Shown: positions 1 to 9,104, counted from the first letter of the stretch. The stretch: 64,000 nucleotides of DNA from Aquimarina mytili (GCF_016735115.1 NZ_JAERQJ010000003.1:558001-622000); one strand, 5' to 3'. Made by a program: numbers and translations. The notes: generated by a model not told the origin, from the sequence alone.

Positions 1-387
1 GAGTGTATAGAAACTAACTTTATACCTGTAAAACCAAATTATACATTGAAACAATTATTAAGTGAGGCCGTAGCAAAGTCAAACAGAAACTTGTTTCCAG
101 TTACTGATGAAGCCGACCATCTTATTGGGATTGTTTCTTTAGATGATATTAGAGATATTATGTTTGATATTACAATGTATCACAAAGTGAAAGTGGAAAC
201 ACTAATGTCCCCAACAACAACCGCAATTATATATGAAAATGATAATGCAAAAACGGTAATGCAAAAATTTCAGGATACCGGGGTATGGAATCTTCCTGTA
301 ATTAAAGAGGGCAGATATCTAGGTTTTATTTCTAAATCAAAACTCCTTACTTCTTATCGAAGAAAGTTGATTAATTTTACGAGATAA
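1..387 (+). CDS. CBS-domain C-terminus of a ClC-type chloride channel (partial at 5' edge)
   Basis: The reading frame is open from base 1, so the gene begins outside the window; only about the last 128 residues are visible. They form a pair of CBS motifs: one around the stretch FPVTDEADHLIGIVSLDDI and a second ending in LPVIKEGRYLGFISKSKL. This layout, an adenosine-nucleotide-binding CBS pair at the very C-terminus, is typical of flavobacterial ClC chloride channel/transporter proteins, where CBS domains regulate the membrane part. The membrane domain itself is not visible, so another CBS protein is possible. An internal TTG at 46 could be mistaken for a start, but coding sequence continues upstream of it. 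Confidence 0.7.
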   Translation, partial: ECIETNFIPVKPNYTLKQLLSEAVAKSNRNLFPVTDEADHLIGIVSLDDIRDIMFDITMYHKVKVETLMSPTTTAIIYENDNAKTVMQKFQDTGVWNLPVIKEGRYLGFISKSKLLTSYRRKLINFTR

Positions 388-398
388 TTTAAATTAGA

Positions 399-656
399 AT
401 GAAATACGTAATTAAAATACTTTTTATTGGCATTGTTATACTCGTAGGTGTAGGGTATTATTTCAAAAACACAGGAGATCATCTTACTGGTGATAAGCTA
501 GTTGGCATAGGCATATTAGCCGCTTCTTTTATTTTGATGCCTATTTTCATCTATCATCGATGGAAAAATAAAAAAGTAAAAGACTATATGCTTACTGAGG
601 AAAACCTTAATAAAATGAGGGATTACGATAAAAAAAAAGAAAATAACAAGAAGTAA
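399..656 (+). CDS. Small two-TM membrane protein
   Basis: This 85-residue protein has two hydrophobic helices (about residues 5-21 and 34-52) and a very basic, lysine-rich C-terminal tail that is probably cytoplasmic. It starts 11 bases after the channel gene and is probably co-transcribed with it. I do not recognise a named family. Its size and layout match many unnamed flavobacterial membrane proteins. Confidence 0.7.
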   Translation: MKYVIKILFIGIVILVGVGYYFKNTGDHLTGDKLVGIGILAASFILMPIFIYHRWKNKKVKDYMLTEENLNKMRDYDKKKENNKK

Positions 657-746
657 TTTTTAAAAATATTCACATTTTAATAACGCTTCATAAAATATTT
701 AAGATTAACTTTAGAACTCAAATCATTTATTTTTTATTTTATTACA

Positions 747-944
747 ATGGAAGGAACAGTAAAATTTTTTAATGAATCAAAAGGTTACGGATTTATTACC
801 AACGATGAAACCGGAAAAGACATCTTTGTACACGCTTCTGGATTAAACGGAGAAGCTTTAAACGAAGGTGACAAAGTAGAATATCAAGAAGAAGAAGGCC
901 GCAAAGGAATGATTGCTGCTCAAGTACGCGTAATTCATGACTAA
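747..944 (+). CDS. Cold-shock domain protein (CspA family)
   Basis: This is a 65-residue single cold-shock domain, the normal full length. It has the RNA-binding motifs RNP1 (KGYGFI) and RNP2 (DIFVHA). Such proteins bind single-stranded RNA or DNA and melt RNA secondary structure, acting as RNA chaperones in the cytoplasm. The gene stands alone with a 90-base AT-rich leader and is followed by a clear terminator, so it is its own transcript. The family is certain; which paralogue it is cannot be told. Confidence 0.95.
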   Translation: MEGTVKFFNESKGYGFITNDETGKDIFVHASGLNGEALNEGDKVEYQEEEGRKGMIAAQVRVIHD

Positions 945-971
945 AGATATATACGTTTCTTAAGGTTTAAA

Positions 972-1000
972 AGCACTATCAGATAGTGCTTTTTTCTTTT
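972..1000 (+). terminator. Rho-independent terminator of the cold-shock gene
   Basis: A perfect 9-bp stem (972-980 with 982-990) is followed by a T-rich run to 1000. It lies just after the cold-shock gene. Confidence 0.85.
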
Positions 1001-1006
1001 TACAAC

Positions 1007-1783
1007 CTAATCAATGCCATATTTTGACCTATACGCCTGGCTTTTTTCAAGTATATATTCTAATGTTTTTAATTTATCGGGCGATTGCAATGCCAGCATA
1101 ATTCCTGGTTGTTCATTTAAGTAATCCAAAAAATTATAATATTCTTCTTCGGGGATTCTTAATCCTTCAATAAAAAACTCTTGACTATACAAGTCAGTAA
1201 TTGTGATAGGTGTTTCTTTTATTTTTATTTTATTCCCATTTTTAAAAAGACCTCCAATAATTTTTCCAATAGCCATAAAATCGACTTGAGTAGCGCTCAT
1301 CTCATCATTTAACACTAAATTTTGTACTGGCGATTGAGCATCATCAAATGTACCAACCCCCATTCGTTTAAGTTCAGCTGCATTCCAAAAAGGAAGATTT
1401 TCTGTATGTGTTGGGATGTTTAAAATATCATTTTCAAGTTTACCACTCAAGGTGTATTGAGATATTCTCACTTCTTCTAACTCGTTAACCGCCATTTCTA
1501 GCCTGATTTCAAAATCATCAGTATGCAAATCCTTCTGCTGCACAACATATCGCTTTAACGCATATTGAATGGAAGAAACAACAATAGTATCGCCTTGTTT
1601 GGCTCTAATTGCAAAAAAACCATCCCGGTTACTAATCACGCCTAAATTTTGTGTTTGATTAAGTATGTGTATGGCCTCTGGTTGTAATGCATCTACTACT
1701 ATTTTACCATGCAGTATTGTAATCTCTTGCGAATAACCATAAAAAGTAATTAATGTAACAAAAACGATAGTAATGTAGCGCAT
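1007..1783 (-). CDS. Secreted protein with carboxypeptidase-regulatory-like domain
   Basis: The 258-residue protein starts with a short signal peptide (cleavage probably after GYSQ, residue 19). A beta-sandwich segment follows at about residues 24-95 and resembles the CarboxypepD_reg-like domain common in exported Bacteroidota proteins (VISNRDGFFAIRAKQGDTI). The rest is a mixed segment with no family that I recognise. It probably sits in the periplasm or outer membrane. It is transcribed alone, convergent with the cold-shock gene. The role is unknown. Confidence 0.7.
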   Translation of the reverse strand: MRYITIVFVTLITFYGYSQEITILHGKIVVDALQPEAIHILNQTQNLGVISNRDGFFAIRAKQGDTIVVSSIQYALKRYVVQQKDLHTDDFEIRLEMAVNELEEVRISQYTLSGKLENDILNIPTHTENLPFWNAAELKRMGVGTFDDAQSPVQNLVLNDEMSATQVDFMAIGKIIGGLFKNGNKIKIKETPITITDLYSQEFFIEGLRIPEEEYYNFLDYLNEQPGIMLALQSPDKLKTLEYILEKSQAYRSKYGID

Positions 1784-1837
1784 TCAATAATTTTAACATT
1801 AAAAAGACGTAATACATTGTGAAGCGTTGCAAATCTT

Positions 1838-2506
1838 CTACGCCAACCTAAATAGACGATCTACATCAAAACTTTTATCTTTTTTGAGTTTTGCTAAAAT
1901 TTTTAAAAAAGCCATCCCCGTTATAAATGCATCTCCAGAAGCTGTATGCCTATCACTTTTTGGTATTTTCAGATCATTACACAGTTCATCGAGACTATAA
2001 TTTTTTATGGAGTCATTGGCATATACTTTATGTCTTGAGTTTTTAAAAAGAACTCCGGTATCCAGAATTTTGTTTTTCAATTTGCCTAACCCAAATCGCT
2101 GTAGGGCTCTATTGATCATTTTTCTATCAAACTCTGCATGATGCGCAATAAGAACAGCATCTTCTATATATGTTATGAATAATTGAATCGCTTTTCTTTC
2201 TGGCAGCTTATCATAGGGACTATTCTTTATAATTCCATGGATCTCAACTGTATCTTCATTAAACACTTCCTGATCCAGATACATTTCTAACTGATCCACT
2301 ACATCGATACTTCCGTTTTTTATGGCTACTGCACCAATAGAAAGAATCCTATCATCTATATAATCAAACCCTGTTGTTTCTGTATCAAAAGCAATAAAAC
2401 GGATATCATTGATCCCTAATTTTTGTGGCTTTTTATCAAAAAGCTGTATATACGCTTTCCAAAAATCTGGATAATTCTCTGTATTTTTTTTCGGCCAAAA
2501 CTTCAT
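1838..2506 (-). CDS. DEDDh 3'-5' exonuclease (DnaQ/PolC epsilon-like)
   Basis: A 222-residue exonuclease of the DnaQ-like RNase T superfamily. The Exo I motif DTETTG begins at residue 41. Exo II is seen as HHAEFD and Exo III in HTASGDAFITG, which supplies the catalytic His and Asp. It would remove 3' terminal nucleotides from DNA or RNA. Its ATG directly abuts the stop codon of the upstream cyclic-nucleotide/CBS gene, so the two are co-translated; this gene pairing is common in Bacteroidota. Being a stand-alone exonuclease, it need not be the replicative proofreading subunit. Confidence 0.85.
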   Translation of the reverse strand: MKFWPKKNTENYPDFWKAYIQLFDKKPQKLGINDIRFIAFDTETTGFDYIDDRILSIGAVAIKNGSIDVVDQLEMYLDQEVFNEDTVEIHGIIKNSPYDKLPERKAIQLFITYIEDAVLIAHHAEFDRKMINRALQRFGLGKLKNKILDTGVLFKNSRHKVYANDSIKNYSLDELCNDLKIPKSDRHTASGDAFITGMAFLKILAKLKKDKSFDVDRLFRLA

Positions 2507-4426
2507 TTACATCAGGGATTTAAGTTGAAACCGAACTCTTAATACTTCTTGTATATCTCGTATCGGTCTAAAACATCGTTTAAGTTTTAGTTTGTCGTTT
2601 TTGCTTAGTGTATTTAACTTAATAAATCTTCCAGAGTCTTTATGAAGTAGCCCTTGCCGGGTTCTAAACTTAATCAATACTCTAAAAGCTTTGGCACAAC
2701 TATCAAAAAGAGCTGCGTTTTTAGGTTCGAGTTCTGCTAGTTTTTCATAGCGTTGCAAGGTATTATTTACTCCTTTTAGGTTATAATACAATGTCAAAAT
2801 CCTGGCAGCATCAATCAGTACCATCATTGCTCTTGTTTTGATGTCAAAAGTATCTTTATGCTCTCCATTCTGTTCGACCAAAAATTGTTTAAAAAAGCCT
2901 AATGGAGAAGGTTTTAGTAAAGCACTAACTCCTAACAAACTCAAAAACCTGTTACTTTTATTAACACCATCAAACACGACTTCAGACAACCTATCAGCCA
3001 TAGTAACATTTCCATATACATGCTGAAAATCAAAAAATATTGAAGACAACAACGTACTTTCATTGGTAGGAACCGTCATCCAATCCTTAAATTGTGACTC
3101 CCATTTTGATATAGACATACACCATCTTGGATTACTCGCCATCATCTCTGCCGGACAATATTCGAATCCAATGGTATGTAAACCTTTAGTAATTTTGCCT
3201 GCTAATTCTAAGAAATAATGTTGCGTTGTCTCATAATCTTCTGCAGGCACATCCTCAAAAACAATAGCATTATCCTGATCTGTAAGCAATAATTGCTCTC
3301 TTCTACCCTGGCTTCCTAAAACCAAAAAGCTAAACTTTACCAAGGGCATACTTGGCATTTCTTCTAATGATAATTCTATAATTCGGGCAACTAATGCATC
3401 ATTAATTTCAGAAATAATATGCAATATATGAGTCGTTGGGATATCCTGTTCTAAATACGTTGCTAGTAGTTTTTCTAGCTGTTTCCGAATGTACCTTAAC
3501 TTTTCCAGTTTGTCTATCCGTCTGATTTCTTTAATAAGCACAGAAGGATTATTTCCGAAAGAGACTAAAAGATCATGTTCTGAAAGAATCCCTATTAATT
3601 TAGAATTAGGAGTACCGTCTTTGGTAATACAAAGGTGGCTAATATTATGTTTTATCAATGCAATTTGTGCTTCGGCTACGGTAAGTTTTTTAGAATATGT
3701 AACCACTGGCGAAGTCATAATATCGGTTACCAATGATGTTAACGGAAATAGCCCTGTAGCTACTTTTGCTCTTAAATCACTATCGGTAATAATGCCGACA
3801 GGAGATTTGTTTTGATCAACTACTACCGCATAACTACCATTTTTCTTTGTGATTTTCTTGGCGATTTCTTGAAGAGCATCTTCCAAAGAACAAGTAATAG
3901 GTTTTTTGCGATACGAAATACTGCGTAAAGCCGAAAGATCTTTTGCTGCTTCAATTGAAATTGTATTATCAATTCTGTTTCCGGTTGCCGTCTCTGTATA
4001 GTAGTTTCTTGCATGGGCAGCAAAAGTGCTAAGCAAAAACTTGTTTACCTCTTTGTTTTCTTCAATGTATGGTTCAAAAACTTTTGCAGGGATGGTGTAT
4101 ACAATAGATTCTTCGTCTGCAATAGCCGACATGCGATAATTTCTCTTGATAATCATAATACGAAGTCCAAACAAGTCACCGGTATCACATATATCCACCA
4201 ATGTTTGTTCTCTATCAAAACCGCGATAAAGCCCCACTGCTCCTTCTCTTACGATATAAAACTCGTCATGACAAGGTTTATCTTGTTCAAAAATGTAATC
4301 TCCTTTTTCTACATATAACACTCTTATTTGTCTGGAAATAGATAATAATTCCTCTTTTTTTAGGATATCAAAAGGCGGAAATTGTTTTAAAAAATCCTGA
4401 ATACGTTCTGCAATAGTATTTTTCAT
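2507..4426 (-). CDS. Cyclic-nucleotide-binding / CBS / DUF294 nucleotidyltransferase-like protein
   Basis: The 639-residue regulatory protein has three parts. Residues about 12-135 are a cNMP-binding (CRP-like) domain. Residues about 175-300 are a CBS pair with the GIITDSDLR and GILSEHDLL motifs. A DUF294 nucleotidyltransferase-like domain follows, with GSQGRREQ and TDQDNAIV at about 373-395, then its helical DUF294_C part. This architecture is related to PII-uridylyltransferase-type regulators, but the substrate is unknown. It has no DNA-binding domain, so it is not a transcription factor of the CRP type. It is translationally coupled to the downstream exonuclease. Confidence 0.85.
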   Translation of the reverse strand: MKNTIAERIQDFLKQFPPFDILKKEELLSISRQIRVLYVEKGDYIFEQDKPCHDEFYIVREGAVGLYRGFDREQTLVDICDTGDLFGLRIMIIKRNYRMSAIADEESIVYTIPAKVFEPYIEENKEVNKFLLSTFAAHARNYYTETATGNRIDNTISIEAAKDLSALRSISYRKKPITCSLEDALQEIAKKITKKNGSYAVVVDQNKSPVGIITDSDLRAKVATGLFPLTSLVTDIMTSPVVTYSKKLTVAEAQIALIKHNISHLCITKDGTPNSKLIGILSEHDLLVSFGNNPSVLIKEIRRIDKLEKLRYIRKQLEKLLATYLEQDIPTTHILHIISEINDALVARIIELSLEEMPSMPLVKFSFLVLGSQGRREQLLLTDQDNAIVFEDVPAEDYETTQHYFLELAGKITKGLHTIGFEYCPAEMMASNPRWCMSISKWESQFKDWMTVPTNESTLLSSIFFDFQHVYGNVTMADRLSEVVFDGVNKSNRFLSLLGVSALLKPSPLGFFKQFLVEQNGEHKDTFDIKTRAMMVLIDAARILTLYYNLKGVNNTLQRYEKLAELEPKNAALFDSCAKAFRVLIKFRTRQGLLHKDSGRFIKLNTLSKNDKLKLKRCFRPIRDIQEVLRVRFQLKSLM

Positions 4427-4445
4427 AACCTAAGACAATCAAGAT

Positions 4446-4895
4446 TCAATTTAAGTTACGTTTTTCTATAAAAAATCGTTTTATTAATCCTCCACATTCC
4501 TCTTCCAGAACACCTCCTATCATTTCGGTTTTTGGGTGAAGCTTGGTTCCCATAGTAGTACATCCTCTTTGTTCATCAACAGCTCCATATACTATTCTTC
4601 CAATTTGGCTCCAATATAAAGCTCCAGCACACATTTGGCATGGTTCTAAGGTAACATATAGCGTGCACTCGTTTAGATATTTGCCTCCTAAAAAATTAGA
4701 GGCTGCAGTTATCGCTTGCATTTCGGCATGTGCCGTAACATCATTTAATAATTCTGTTAGGTTATGAGCCCTGGCTATAATTCTACCCGCAACAACAATT
4801 ACTGCGCCTACAGGAACTTCGTTTTTTTCATAAGCCGCCTCGGCTTCCTGAAGTGCTTTTTTCATAAAATGCACATCATCTAATGGATCAAGCAT
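4446..4895 (-). CDS. tadA: tRNA-adenosine deaminase-like nucleoside deaminase
   Basis: A 149-residue zinc-dependent cytidine/adenosine deaminase-fold enzyme. The zinc motif HAEMQAI and the PCQMCAG motif are both intact, and the usual TadA length is kept. TadA converts adenosine 34 of tRNA-Arg to inosine in the cytoplasm. Guanine deaminases share these motifs, but the N-terminal MKKALQEAEAAY and the EVPVGAVIV block fit TadA better. It lies 19 bases upstream of the cNMP/CBS gene and is divergent from dxs. Confidence 0.85.
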   Translation of the reverse strand: MLDPLDDVHFMKKALQEAEAAYEKNEVPVGAVIVVAGRIIARAHNLTELLNDVTAHAEMQAITAASNFLGGKYLNECTLYVTLEPCQMCAGALYWSQIGRIVYGAVDEQRGCTTMGTKLHPKTEMIGGVLEEECGGLIKRFFIEKRNLN

Positions 4896-4982
4896 AGCAA
4901 TCGAATTTTAAGTAAAGCTAGTAAATAAATTGATTCATTTTCTATACCCAATAAAAGTTTAAAAAGAACCGACACAAAATAG

Positions 4983-4990
4983 TATTTTTG
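4983..4990 (+). promoter_or_regulatory. Candidate -7 element for dxs
   Basis: TATTTTTG matches the Bacteroidota -7 consensus TAnnTTTG. It ends five bases before the dxs ATG, so the transcript would be almost leaderless. No convincing -33 element was found, so this is a tentative call. Confidence 0.35.
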
Positions 4991-4994
4991 CTCT

Positions 4995-6761
4995 ATGTCA
5001 ACATCTTTACTTTCAAATATTCAATACCCTTCAGATCTTAAGAAACTTTCTCCTGAGCAATTACCAAAATTAGCACAGGAACTTAGAGATTTTGTCATCG
5101 ATATTGTCGCCACCAAAGAAGGGCATTTAGGAGCAAGTTTGGGAGTCATAGAGCTTACTATTGCGTTACATTATGTTTTTGACACTCCTAATGATTTATT
5201 GGTATGGGATGTTGGACATCAGGCATACCCACATAAAATACTAACGGGACGAAAAGAAATTTTTCATACCAATCGACAATTAAATGGTATTAGTGGTTTT
5301 CCAAAACGCAGTGAAAGTAATTACGATACTTTTGGGGTAGGACATTCTTCTACTTCTATCTCGGCTATTTTGGGTATGGCAATTGCCTCAAAGTTAAAAG
5401 GAGATATAAAAAAACAACATATTGCTGTGATTGGTGATGCTTCTATAGCTAGTGGAATGGCTTTTGAAGGACTTAATCATGCCGGAGTCACCGACACCAA
5501 TATATTGGTTATTCTTAATGATAATGCTATTGGAATTGATCCAAGCGTGGGTGCACTTAAAGAGTATCTTACCAAGGCTATGGTTGGCGTAAAACCAAAA
5601 ACTAACAATATCATTGAAGCCTTAAACTTCAATTATTTCGGACCCATAGATGGGCATGATTTACCTTCTTTACTTGACACTCTAGAGAAACTAAAAACCA
5701 CAAAAGGTCCTAAGCTTTTACATATTATCACCACCAAAGGAAAAGGATTAAAACAGGCAGAAGAAAATCAAGTAAAGTATCACGCTCCCGGAAAATTTGA
5801 TGCAACTACAGGAGATTTAATATCAAAAGATAACGCTGGATTGCCTCCTAAATTTCAGGATGTATTTGGGTATACAATCCTTGAGTTAGCTCGGGCTAAT
5901 CAAAATATTGTTGGTATAACACCAGCTATGCCAACAGGTAGTTCTCTTAAATATATGATGGAAGAGATTCCTGACAGGGCTTTTGATGTGGGTATTGCCG
6001 AACAACATGCTGTAACGCTTGCCGCTGGAATGGCCACCCAAAAATTGATTCCTTTTTGCACTATTTATTCTACATTTTTACAACGAGCTTATGATCAGGT
6101 TATACACGATGTTGCACTTCAGGATTTACCTGTAATCTTTTGCATTGATCGCGCAGGTATTGTTGGAGCTGATGGCGCAACACATCACGGTATTTTTGAT
6201 ATCGCTTACCTTAATTGTATTCCAAATATGATTGTAGCTGCACCTAAAGATGAAATCGAATTGCGAAACCTTTTGTATACCGCTTCTATAGGACTACATC
6301 ATCCTATTGCAATTAGATACCCTAGAGGAAGAGGCTATATCAAAGATTGGCAGCAACCTTTTCAGGAAATTGAAATCGGAAAAGGCACTACTCTTAATGA
6401 AGGAACAGAAATAGCAATTATTTCGACAGGAACCATCGCTCATAATATTACCAATGCCATCAATTCAATAGAAGAAAATATTGGACATTATCATTTTGGT
6501 TTTATTAAGCCTTTGGATGTTTCTTTTCTAGAGAAGATATTACAGAAATACAATACCATTATTACCGTAGAAGATGGGGTTGTTAGAGGCGGTTTTGGAA
6601 GTACAATTATTGATTTTGCCAATCAACATAATTTCAAAAACAAAATCATCACCTTAGGGGTTCCTGATCAGTTTGTTCATCATGGAACTGTTGAAGAGTT
6701 ACATGATATTTGTGGAATTTCTTCAGACAAGATTCAAAAAACAATACTAAAGAACCTGTAA
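4995..6761 (+). CDS. dxs: 1-deoxy-D-xylulose-5-phosphate synthase
   Basis: The 588-residue thiamine-diphosphate enzyme condenses pyruvate with glyceraldehyde 3-phosphate to make DXP, the first step of the MEP isoprenoid pathway. The N-terminal domain contains GHQAYPHKILTGR and the TPP/Mg-binding segment GDASIASGMAFEGLNHAG. The pyrimidine-binding domain has the GIAEQHAVTLAAG motif, followed by the C-terminal transketolase domain. It is slightly shorter than the roughly 620 residues of E. coli Dxs, as in other Bacteroidota. It is monocistronic and divergent from tadA. Confidence 0.95.
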   Translation: MSTSLLSNIQYPSDLKKLSPEQLPKLAQELRDFVIDIVATKEGHLGASLGVIELTIALHYVFDTPNDLLVWDVGHQAYPHKILTGRKEIFHTNRQLNGISGFPKRSESNYDTFGVGHSSTSISAILGMAIASKLKGDIKKQHIAVIGDASIASGMAFEGLNHAGVTDTNILVILNDNAIGIDPSVGALKEYLTKAMVGVKPKTNNIIEALNFNYFGPIDGHDLPSLLDTLEKLKTTKGPKLLHIITTKGKGLKQAEENQVKYHAPGKFDATTGDLISKDNAGLPPKFQDVFGYTILELARANQNIVGITPAMPTGSSLKYMMEEIPDRAFDVGIAEQHAVTLAAGMATQKLIPFCTIYSTFLQRAYDQVIHDVALQDLPVIFCIDRAGIVGADGATHHGIFDIAYLNCIPNMIVAAPKDEIELRNLLYTASIGLHHPIAIRYPRGRGYIKDWQQPFQEIEIGKGTTLNEGTEIAIISTGTIAHNITNAINSIEENIGHYHFGFIKPLDVSFLEKILQKYNTIITVEDGVVRGGFGSTIIDFANQHNFKNKIITLGVPDQFVHHGTVEELHDICGISSDKIQKTILKNL

Positions 6762-6816
6762 AAAAGAGTTATTTCAGATTCCAATTAAAATTTATCTCAA
6801 AAAATTAAGGTACGAT

Positions 6817-6829
6817 GGTAACATTTTAT
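6817..6829 (+). promoter_or_regulatory. Shared 13-base motif upstream of first lipocalin-like lipoprotein
   Basis: GGTAACATTTTAT occurs here and again, identically, at 7650-7662; a diverged copy starts at 8609. All three lie upstream of neighbouring lipoprotein genes, which suggests a common regulatory element. This copy is about 200 bases from its gene, further than the other two. Confidence 0.35.
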
Positions 6830-7016
6830 AACATAAAGGAACATACATAAAAAACAAGTTATTATTTAAGTACTATATCTTATGAAAAATAAGTTCTGGA
6901 TCTTCAACTTTCTACAAATACAGAACTTTAGTTCTATATACTATGAGTAAGTTTGGCGTTTCTAAGTTTAGAAAACATACTTAGATTAATAAAACATTCA
7001 AATTATTTAAAATTTT

Positions 7017-7448
7017 ATGATTATGAAAAAACTCGGTCTAATTATCCTACTTATTTCGGCAACATTTACTTCTTGTAGCAGTGATGATGATGCCGCTGCA
7101 CCGCCAGCAGTACCAACCAATGAAACTCTAATTGCCGGTACATGGGAATTAACAGCAAGAAAAGAATTAGGAGTAGACAGAACACTGGATAACTGCGAGT
7201 TAACTTCTACCATCCAATTTAATGCCGACAAAACATATACAGAAAAAACTTTTGTAAACATCTCTAATGAGTGTGCTAGCGATGGTGAGTTTGTAGGTAC
7301 CTGGGCAATATCAGGAGAAACTATAACCTTGATATATAATGACTTTGGCACACCTGCATCAGATACTCCAAAGTTTAGTATTTCATCAACCAATGATGTA
7401 CTTGTTTTAACTTTTGATGAACTAGAAGATACATATAAAAAGAAATAA
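7017..7448 (+). CDS. Lipocalin-like lipoprotein
   Basis: The 143-residue protein has a lipoprotein signal ending in a lipobox (TSC, with Cys at about residue 20) followed by SSDDD, the acidic surface-export signal of Bacteroidota lipoproteins. The rest (IAGTWELTARKELG...) resembles the lipocalin-like domain, a small beta-barrel starting with the G-x-W motif. The start could be 7017 or the in-frame ATG at 7023; the latter gives the more usual MKKL signal. It is the first of a tandem group of related lipoproteins and has its own strong terminator. The ligand is unknown. Confidence 0.8.
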   Translation: MIMKKLGLIILLISATFTSCSSDDDAAAPPAVPTNETLIAGTWELTARKELGVDRTLDNCELTSTIQFNADKTYTEKTFVNISNECASDGEFVGTWAISGETITLIYNDFGTPASDTPKFSISSTNDVLVLTFDELEDTYKKK

Positions 7449-7471
7449 GAATTATTATATTTTTAATCAAG

Positions 7472-7503
7472 AGAGCCTCTGATCAATCAGAGGCTCTTTT
7501 TTT
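7472..7503 (+). terminator. Strong Rho-independent terminator
   Basis: Perfect complementary arms 7472-7483 and 7486-7497 form a long stem, followed directly by a run of T bases to 7503. It ends the first lipocalin-like gene. Confidence 0.9.
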
Positions 7504-7649
7504 ATGCCTTATACTTATATGATTATGGAATAATTACACAATACATAGTTGATCAAAAATCAAAACATTGATCATTTCTATATAAAAATAATTCCCTGGG
7601 TAAGAAATATGGTTCTTAAGTAACGTGATTAAAAGTGAAATTATAAAAG

Positions 7650-7684
7650 GGTAACATTTTATGATGCTTTTACATTAATAAAAC
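7650..7684 (+). promoter_or_regulatory. Shared motif upstream of second lipocalin-like lipoprotein
   Basis: The segment begins GGTAACATTTTAT and continues through TTACATTAATAAAAC. The same order of elements, somewhat diverged, recurs at 8609-8639, at almost the same distance (about 60 bases) from the next lipoprotein start. It is a probable promoter or operator region. Confidence 0.4.
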
Positions 7685-7707
7685 AATACATAGAAAACAA
7701 AAAATTA

Positions 7708-8541
7708 ATGATCATGAAAAAATTAAGCTTACTAACACTTCTAATCATCAGTGTTTTTATTTCCTGTAGCGAGGATGATGCGCCAGCACCAAGTCCTACA
7801 GTATTCGAAGAATCCGATTTGGTAGGGAAATGGCAATTAACAGGAATTGAAGAAAATGGTGTAGCACTAGTATTAAGTGAGTGTGAAAAGAAAGACCTAA
7901 GTAATTTTTCTATTTCTGAAAACGGAGAAAATGTTGCTTCTTTTGTTGAAAACATTGAAGATAATGAAACATGTACTGAGTTTATTAGCAATATTTACAA
8001 TTGGACACTTACAACCGGAAATGTACTAACTACTACATTTGGATCTGCAGATACCGATACCCAAACTATTATTGAACTTACAGACACAACTTTAAAACTA
8101 CAGTCTCAAGATATAGAAATAGTTGACGGGTTACCTGTAACTATAATTGATGTTGAAGCCTATAGGTATGTAGGTGAGCCAGAAATACCAGAGGATAACA
8201 CTGTAATTAACGAGGCTGATCTTATTGGAAAATGGAAAATAACTTCTATAACCGAAAACGAGACAGAATTTTCTGATGCTTGCGATCAATTGAACACGAT
8301 TGATTTTAAAGAAAATGGACAAGCAGACTTTGTAGTCTATACAAAAACTACAGCAGGAGAATGTACTCAAGACCGCTCTTCTACTATTTCCTGGTCGTTA
8401 TCGGGCAATACAATTGTCTATGGAACAGGTGAAGAAACTGAAACCATTACAGAATTAACTGATACTACTTTAAAAATACAATATACCGAAGTTGATGGTA
8501 ATGATCAGTTCATAATTGTAACTACATATACAAAACAGTAG
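7708..8541 (+). CDS. Lipoprotein with two lipocalin-like repeats
   Basis: The 277-residue protein has a lipoprotein signal (lipobox ISC, then SEDD) and two consecutive lipocalin-like domains. These begin at ESDLVGKWQLTGIEENG (about residue 35) and EADLIGKWKITSITENE (about residue 170), and each ends with a similar strand (ITELTDTTLKIQ / IIELTDTTLKLQ). It is a tandem duplication of the fold in the gene just upstream. The start may be 7708 or the ATG at 7714. It is probably anchored in the outer membrane; the function is unknown. Confidence 0.8.
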   Translation: MIMKKLSLLTLLIISVFISCSEDDAPAPSPTVFEESDLVGKWQLTGIEENGVALVLSECEKKDLSNFSISENGENVASFVENIEDNETCTEFISNIYNWTLTTGNVLTTTFGSADTDTQTIIELTDTTLKLQSQDIEIVDGLPVTIIDVEAYRYVGEPEIPEDNTVINEADLIGKWKITSITENETEFSDACDQLNTIDFKENGQADFVVYTKTTAGECTQDRSSTISWSLSGNTIVYGTGEETETITELTDTTLKIQYTEVDGNDQFIIVTTYTKQ

Positions 8542-8551
8542 ACATATTATT

Positions 8552-8586
8552 ATAAAGGAGGTTAAATTAACTTTGATCTCCTTTAT
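8552..8586 (+). terminator. Probable stem-loop terminator
   Basis: Arms ATAAAGGAG (8552-8560) and CTCCTTTAT (8578-8586) are perfectly complementary across a 17-base loop, just after a stop codon. The T tract is poor, so this may be an attenuating or 3'-stabilising hairpin. Confidence 0.5.
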
Positions 8587-8608
8587 GTTCTTAAATATCA
8601 AAAAATCA

Positions 8609-8639
8609 GGTGTCATATTATGATCATCTTACATAAAAC
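8609..8639 (+). promoter_or_regulatory. Diverged copy of the lipoprotein upstream motif
   Basis: The sequence starts GGTGTCATATTATGAT and ends TTACATAAAAC, aligning by eye with 7650-7684. It lies 64 bases before the next lipoprotein start. Confidence 0.35.
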
Positions 8640-8672
8640 CATAATTTAAATTAAATTCTAACCTTGTAACTA

Positions 8673-9104
8673 ATGAAATATTTAATACTACTTCTTATTT
8701 CTACAACTATACTTTCTTGTGGGTATGATAGCTATAAACATACAGAGGATATCGTTGGAGAATGGACCGCCAAATCCTTAATTATAAAAGGGAAAAAATA
8801 CACCATGGAGAAAACTAAATTTATCATCAATTTTGATAAAGATTTAAAGTACTCTATAGACAGTGAACTCACAAAACTAGCCAACGATTATTATTTTGAA
8901 TCCATTCCTTTCAGAGGAAAAGGACAATATCAAGGTGATTATGCTGTAGTCTCTGACAACATGCTTCGATTAAAAGAAAAGTATAGAGACAAAATTACCT
9001 TCACGTATATCGCCATTAATAATGACGAATTGACGTTAACCTATGTGAGCAGGGATAATGTAAAAATAACCACAGTATTTACTAAAACTTCAAAAAATGA
9101 ATAG
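8673..9104 (+). CDS. Lipocalin-like lipoprotein
   Basis: A 143-residue lipoprotein with lipobox LSC (Cys at about residue 16). After it comes a TEDIVGEWTAKSLI segment that resembles the start of a lipocalin-like barrel, followed by alternating strands ending in LTLTYVSRDN. It overlaps the next gene by eight bases, so the two are co-translated. The function is unknown; relationship to the two genes upstream is inferred from the G-E-W motif and the shared upstream sequence. Confidence 0.7.
   Translation: MKYLILLLISTTILSCGYDSYKHTEDIVGEWTAKSLIIKGKKYTMEKTKFIINFDKDLKYSIDSELTKLANDYYFESIPFRGKGQYQGDYAVVSDNMLRLKEKYRDKITFTYIAINNDELTLTYVSRDNVKITTVFTKTSKNE

Noticed and set aside
4446-4895. Guanine deaminase instead of TadA
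   Set aside because: The zinc motifs are shared, but the N-terminal part and length fit tRNA-adenosine deaminase better.
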